From positions 1 through 60,719 of the forward strand of contig CABUKE010000011.1 in the NCBI GenBank assembly GCA_902492065.1: a DNA stretch of 60,719 nucleotides. The letters are read 5' to 3'. The notes beneath the pieces were generated by a model. It saw nothing but the letters and a program-made list of their open reading frames with translations, was not told where the DNA came from and searched no databases. Position 1 is the first letter of the stretch; every line of letters begins with the position of its first letter. The position numbers and the translations under genes are program-made. Source of the DNA: an uncultured Eubacteriales bacterium. GTDB lineage: Bacteria > Bacillota > Clostridia > UBA1381 > UMGS1253. Of this stretch, positions 59,724 to 60,719 are shown one piece after another.

Positions 59724-60599
59724 TTACAAAACCCCATTGGCCGCCAACGCGTCGGCCAGAGCGCAGAACTCTGGCAGGCCCAGCGCCTCGCCTCGTACGT
59801 TCTCATTGAGGCCAAGGCCGGTAACAAGGGAGCGCAGCTCGTCTTTTGGGCCGGCAAACAAGCCCGCGCCGCAGAGTGCGTTGATAAGCGTCTTACGCCG
59901 CTGACCAAAGGCGGCCCGCACCGTGCGGAAAAACAGTTTTTCATCGCGAGGTTTGACTGGTGGTTCGCTGCGCATGGCAAGTTTTACAACGGCAGAGTCC
60001 ACTTTTGGCGGTGGTGCAAAGGAGGAAGCAGGCACGACCGTCACAATTTCGGGAACGGTGTGGTAAGCCACCAGAACCGACAGCGCAGAGTATGCCTTGC
60101 TCCCCGGTGCGGCGCAGAGCCGCTGCGCCACTTCCTTCTGCACCATGACGACGATGTTTTGCACGTGCAGAGAGGAATCCTCCAGCAAGCGGGTCAAAAT
60201 CGGCGTCGTAATATAGTAGGGAAGATTGGCAGCAATAGATACGGAAGTACAGTCGGAAAACTCCTCTGATATAAGTGCGGATAAGTCGGTCTTCATCACG
60301 TCGGCATGGACGATTTTAATATTGTCGTAACTATCGAGCGTTTCGTCCAGCACGTCCAGCAGGCGCGCGTCGATTTCAACCGCAGCTACTTTTTTCGCGG
60401 CAGAGGCCAGCCGGGCGGTTAGGACACCGATGCCGGGACCAATCTCAAGTGCGCCGGAGTCCGGAGTCAGGTTGGCGGCAGAAATGATTTCGTCTAAGAC
60501 GGCGGGATCGCACAGGAAATTTTGCCCCAGTCCCTTGCTCATGTGAAAGCCATATTTCTGCTTAATATATTGAATGGTTTGTCTTGAGGTTAAGTCCAT
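59724..60599 (-). CDS. ksgA: 16S rRNA dimethyladenosine transferase
   Basis: 291-residue methyltransferase that dimethylates two adjacent adenines near the 3' end of 16S rRNA. GLGQNFLCDPAVLDEI, motif I ALEIGPGIGVLTARL and the catalytic motif IV NLPYYITTPILTRLL are intact, with a C-terminal helical domain. RBS GGAG. It faces the YabE-like gene; rnmV, often found between them, is absent. Confidence 0.96.
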   Translation of the reverse strand: MDLTSRQTIQYIKQKYGFHMSKGLGQNFLCDPAVLDEIISAANLTPDSGALEIGPGIGVLTARLASAAKKVAAVEIDARLLDVLDETLDSYDNIKIVHADVMKTDLSALISEEFSDCTSVSIAANLPYYITTPILTRLLEDSSLHVQNIVVMVQKEVAQRLCAAPGSKAYSALSVLVAYHTVPEIVTVVPASSFAPPPKVDSAVVKLAMRSEPPVKPRDEKLFFRTVRAAFGQRRKTLINALCGAGLFAGPKDELRSLVTGLGLNENVRGEALGLPEFCALADALAANGVL

Positions 60600-60719
60600 A
60601 ATATTCTCCTTGCATTTTTTGTATAGTATATCCTAAATAGGGTAAAATAGCAATAAATTATACCTCAAAAAGGGCGGTCTACAAAAAAATATAAAAAAGA
60701 CAAAAAAAAGCTTGACAAG
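60600..60719. other. AT-rich end of window with a cut promoter
   Basis: No gene seen. A TTGACA at 60712-60717 after an A-rich stretch looks like the -35 of a promoter whose -10 lies beyond the window. Confidence 0.5.

Overview
This 60.7 kb window is chromosomal DNA from the replication-origin region of a low-to-mid GC Gram-positive bacterium, most likely a member of the Clostridia. The evidence is the dnaA-dnaN-yaaA-recF-remB-gyrB block, parA/parB with a parS site, walR/walK, ctsR-mcsA-mcsB-clpC, a SleB-type cortex hydrolase, a YabE-like 3D-domain protein, and strong AGGAGG ribosome binding sites throughout. Coding DNA looks close to 50% GC. I cannot name the species. I see no prophage, insertion sequence or CRISPR array.

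Layout. Positions 1-680 hold the 3' end of tmRNA, tRNA-Ala, a terminator and an unexpected cluster of DnaA boxes 23 kb from dnaA. Positions 681-6555 carry a PrsA-like foldase, ung and a complete potABCD polyamine importer. Positions 6630-8633 hold a MarR regulator with a two-site operator, then a MepA-type MATE pump behind a structured leader that I read as a guanidine-IV (mepA motif) riboswitch. A membrane glycosyltransferase-like gene is divergent from parA-parB across a perfect parS. A DUF4446 gene, a coiled-coil membrane protein and serS follow, then fluC/crcB, walK and walR on the other strand, and a SleB-like hydrolase. The gyrB-remB-recF-yaaA-dnaN-dnaA block (18.6-24.9 kb, minus strand) carries DnaA boxes on both sides of dnaA, which is the likely oriC.

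Right of the origin come a Dabb-domain protein, a recent tandem duplication of a long-hairpin element, a partial histidine operon (hisZ-hisG-hisA-hisIE plus a lipoprotein) with a palindrome over its start site, an M18 aminopeptidase, galU and hslO, and five tRNA genes (Val, Asp, Phe, Gly, Cys). The stretch from 34.5 to 37.6 kb looks accessory: three small Xre-type regulators, several with obvious operators, plus membrane proteins and a methyltransferase. It is followed by a DUF2325-DUF3793-flavodoxin operon with two GTTAGTT/AACTAAC dyads, suggesting metal (iron) control.

From 39.3 to 43.9 kb lies the CtsR stress regulon (ctsR, a short mcsA, mcsB, clpC), then argD-argF-GNAT, an NSS-family sodium symporter, azlCD, a cold-shock gene, an SLH-serpin fusion, glmS divergent from a malic enzyme, an Xre/membrane-protein pair, a VanW/G5 protein divergent from the YabE-like protein with a structured leader, and ksgA. 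Many genes are separated by clear intrinsic terminators, often shared by convergent genes. Cell-wall and envelope functions (walRK, SleB, VanW/G5, YabE, glmS, galU, SLH-serpin, PrsA) are strongly represented.
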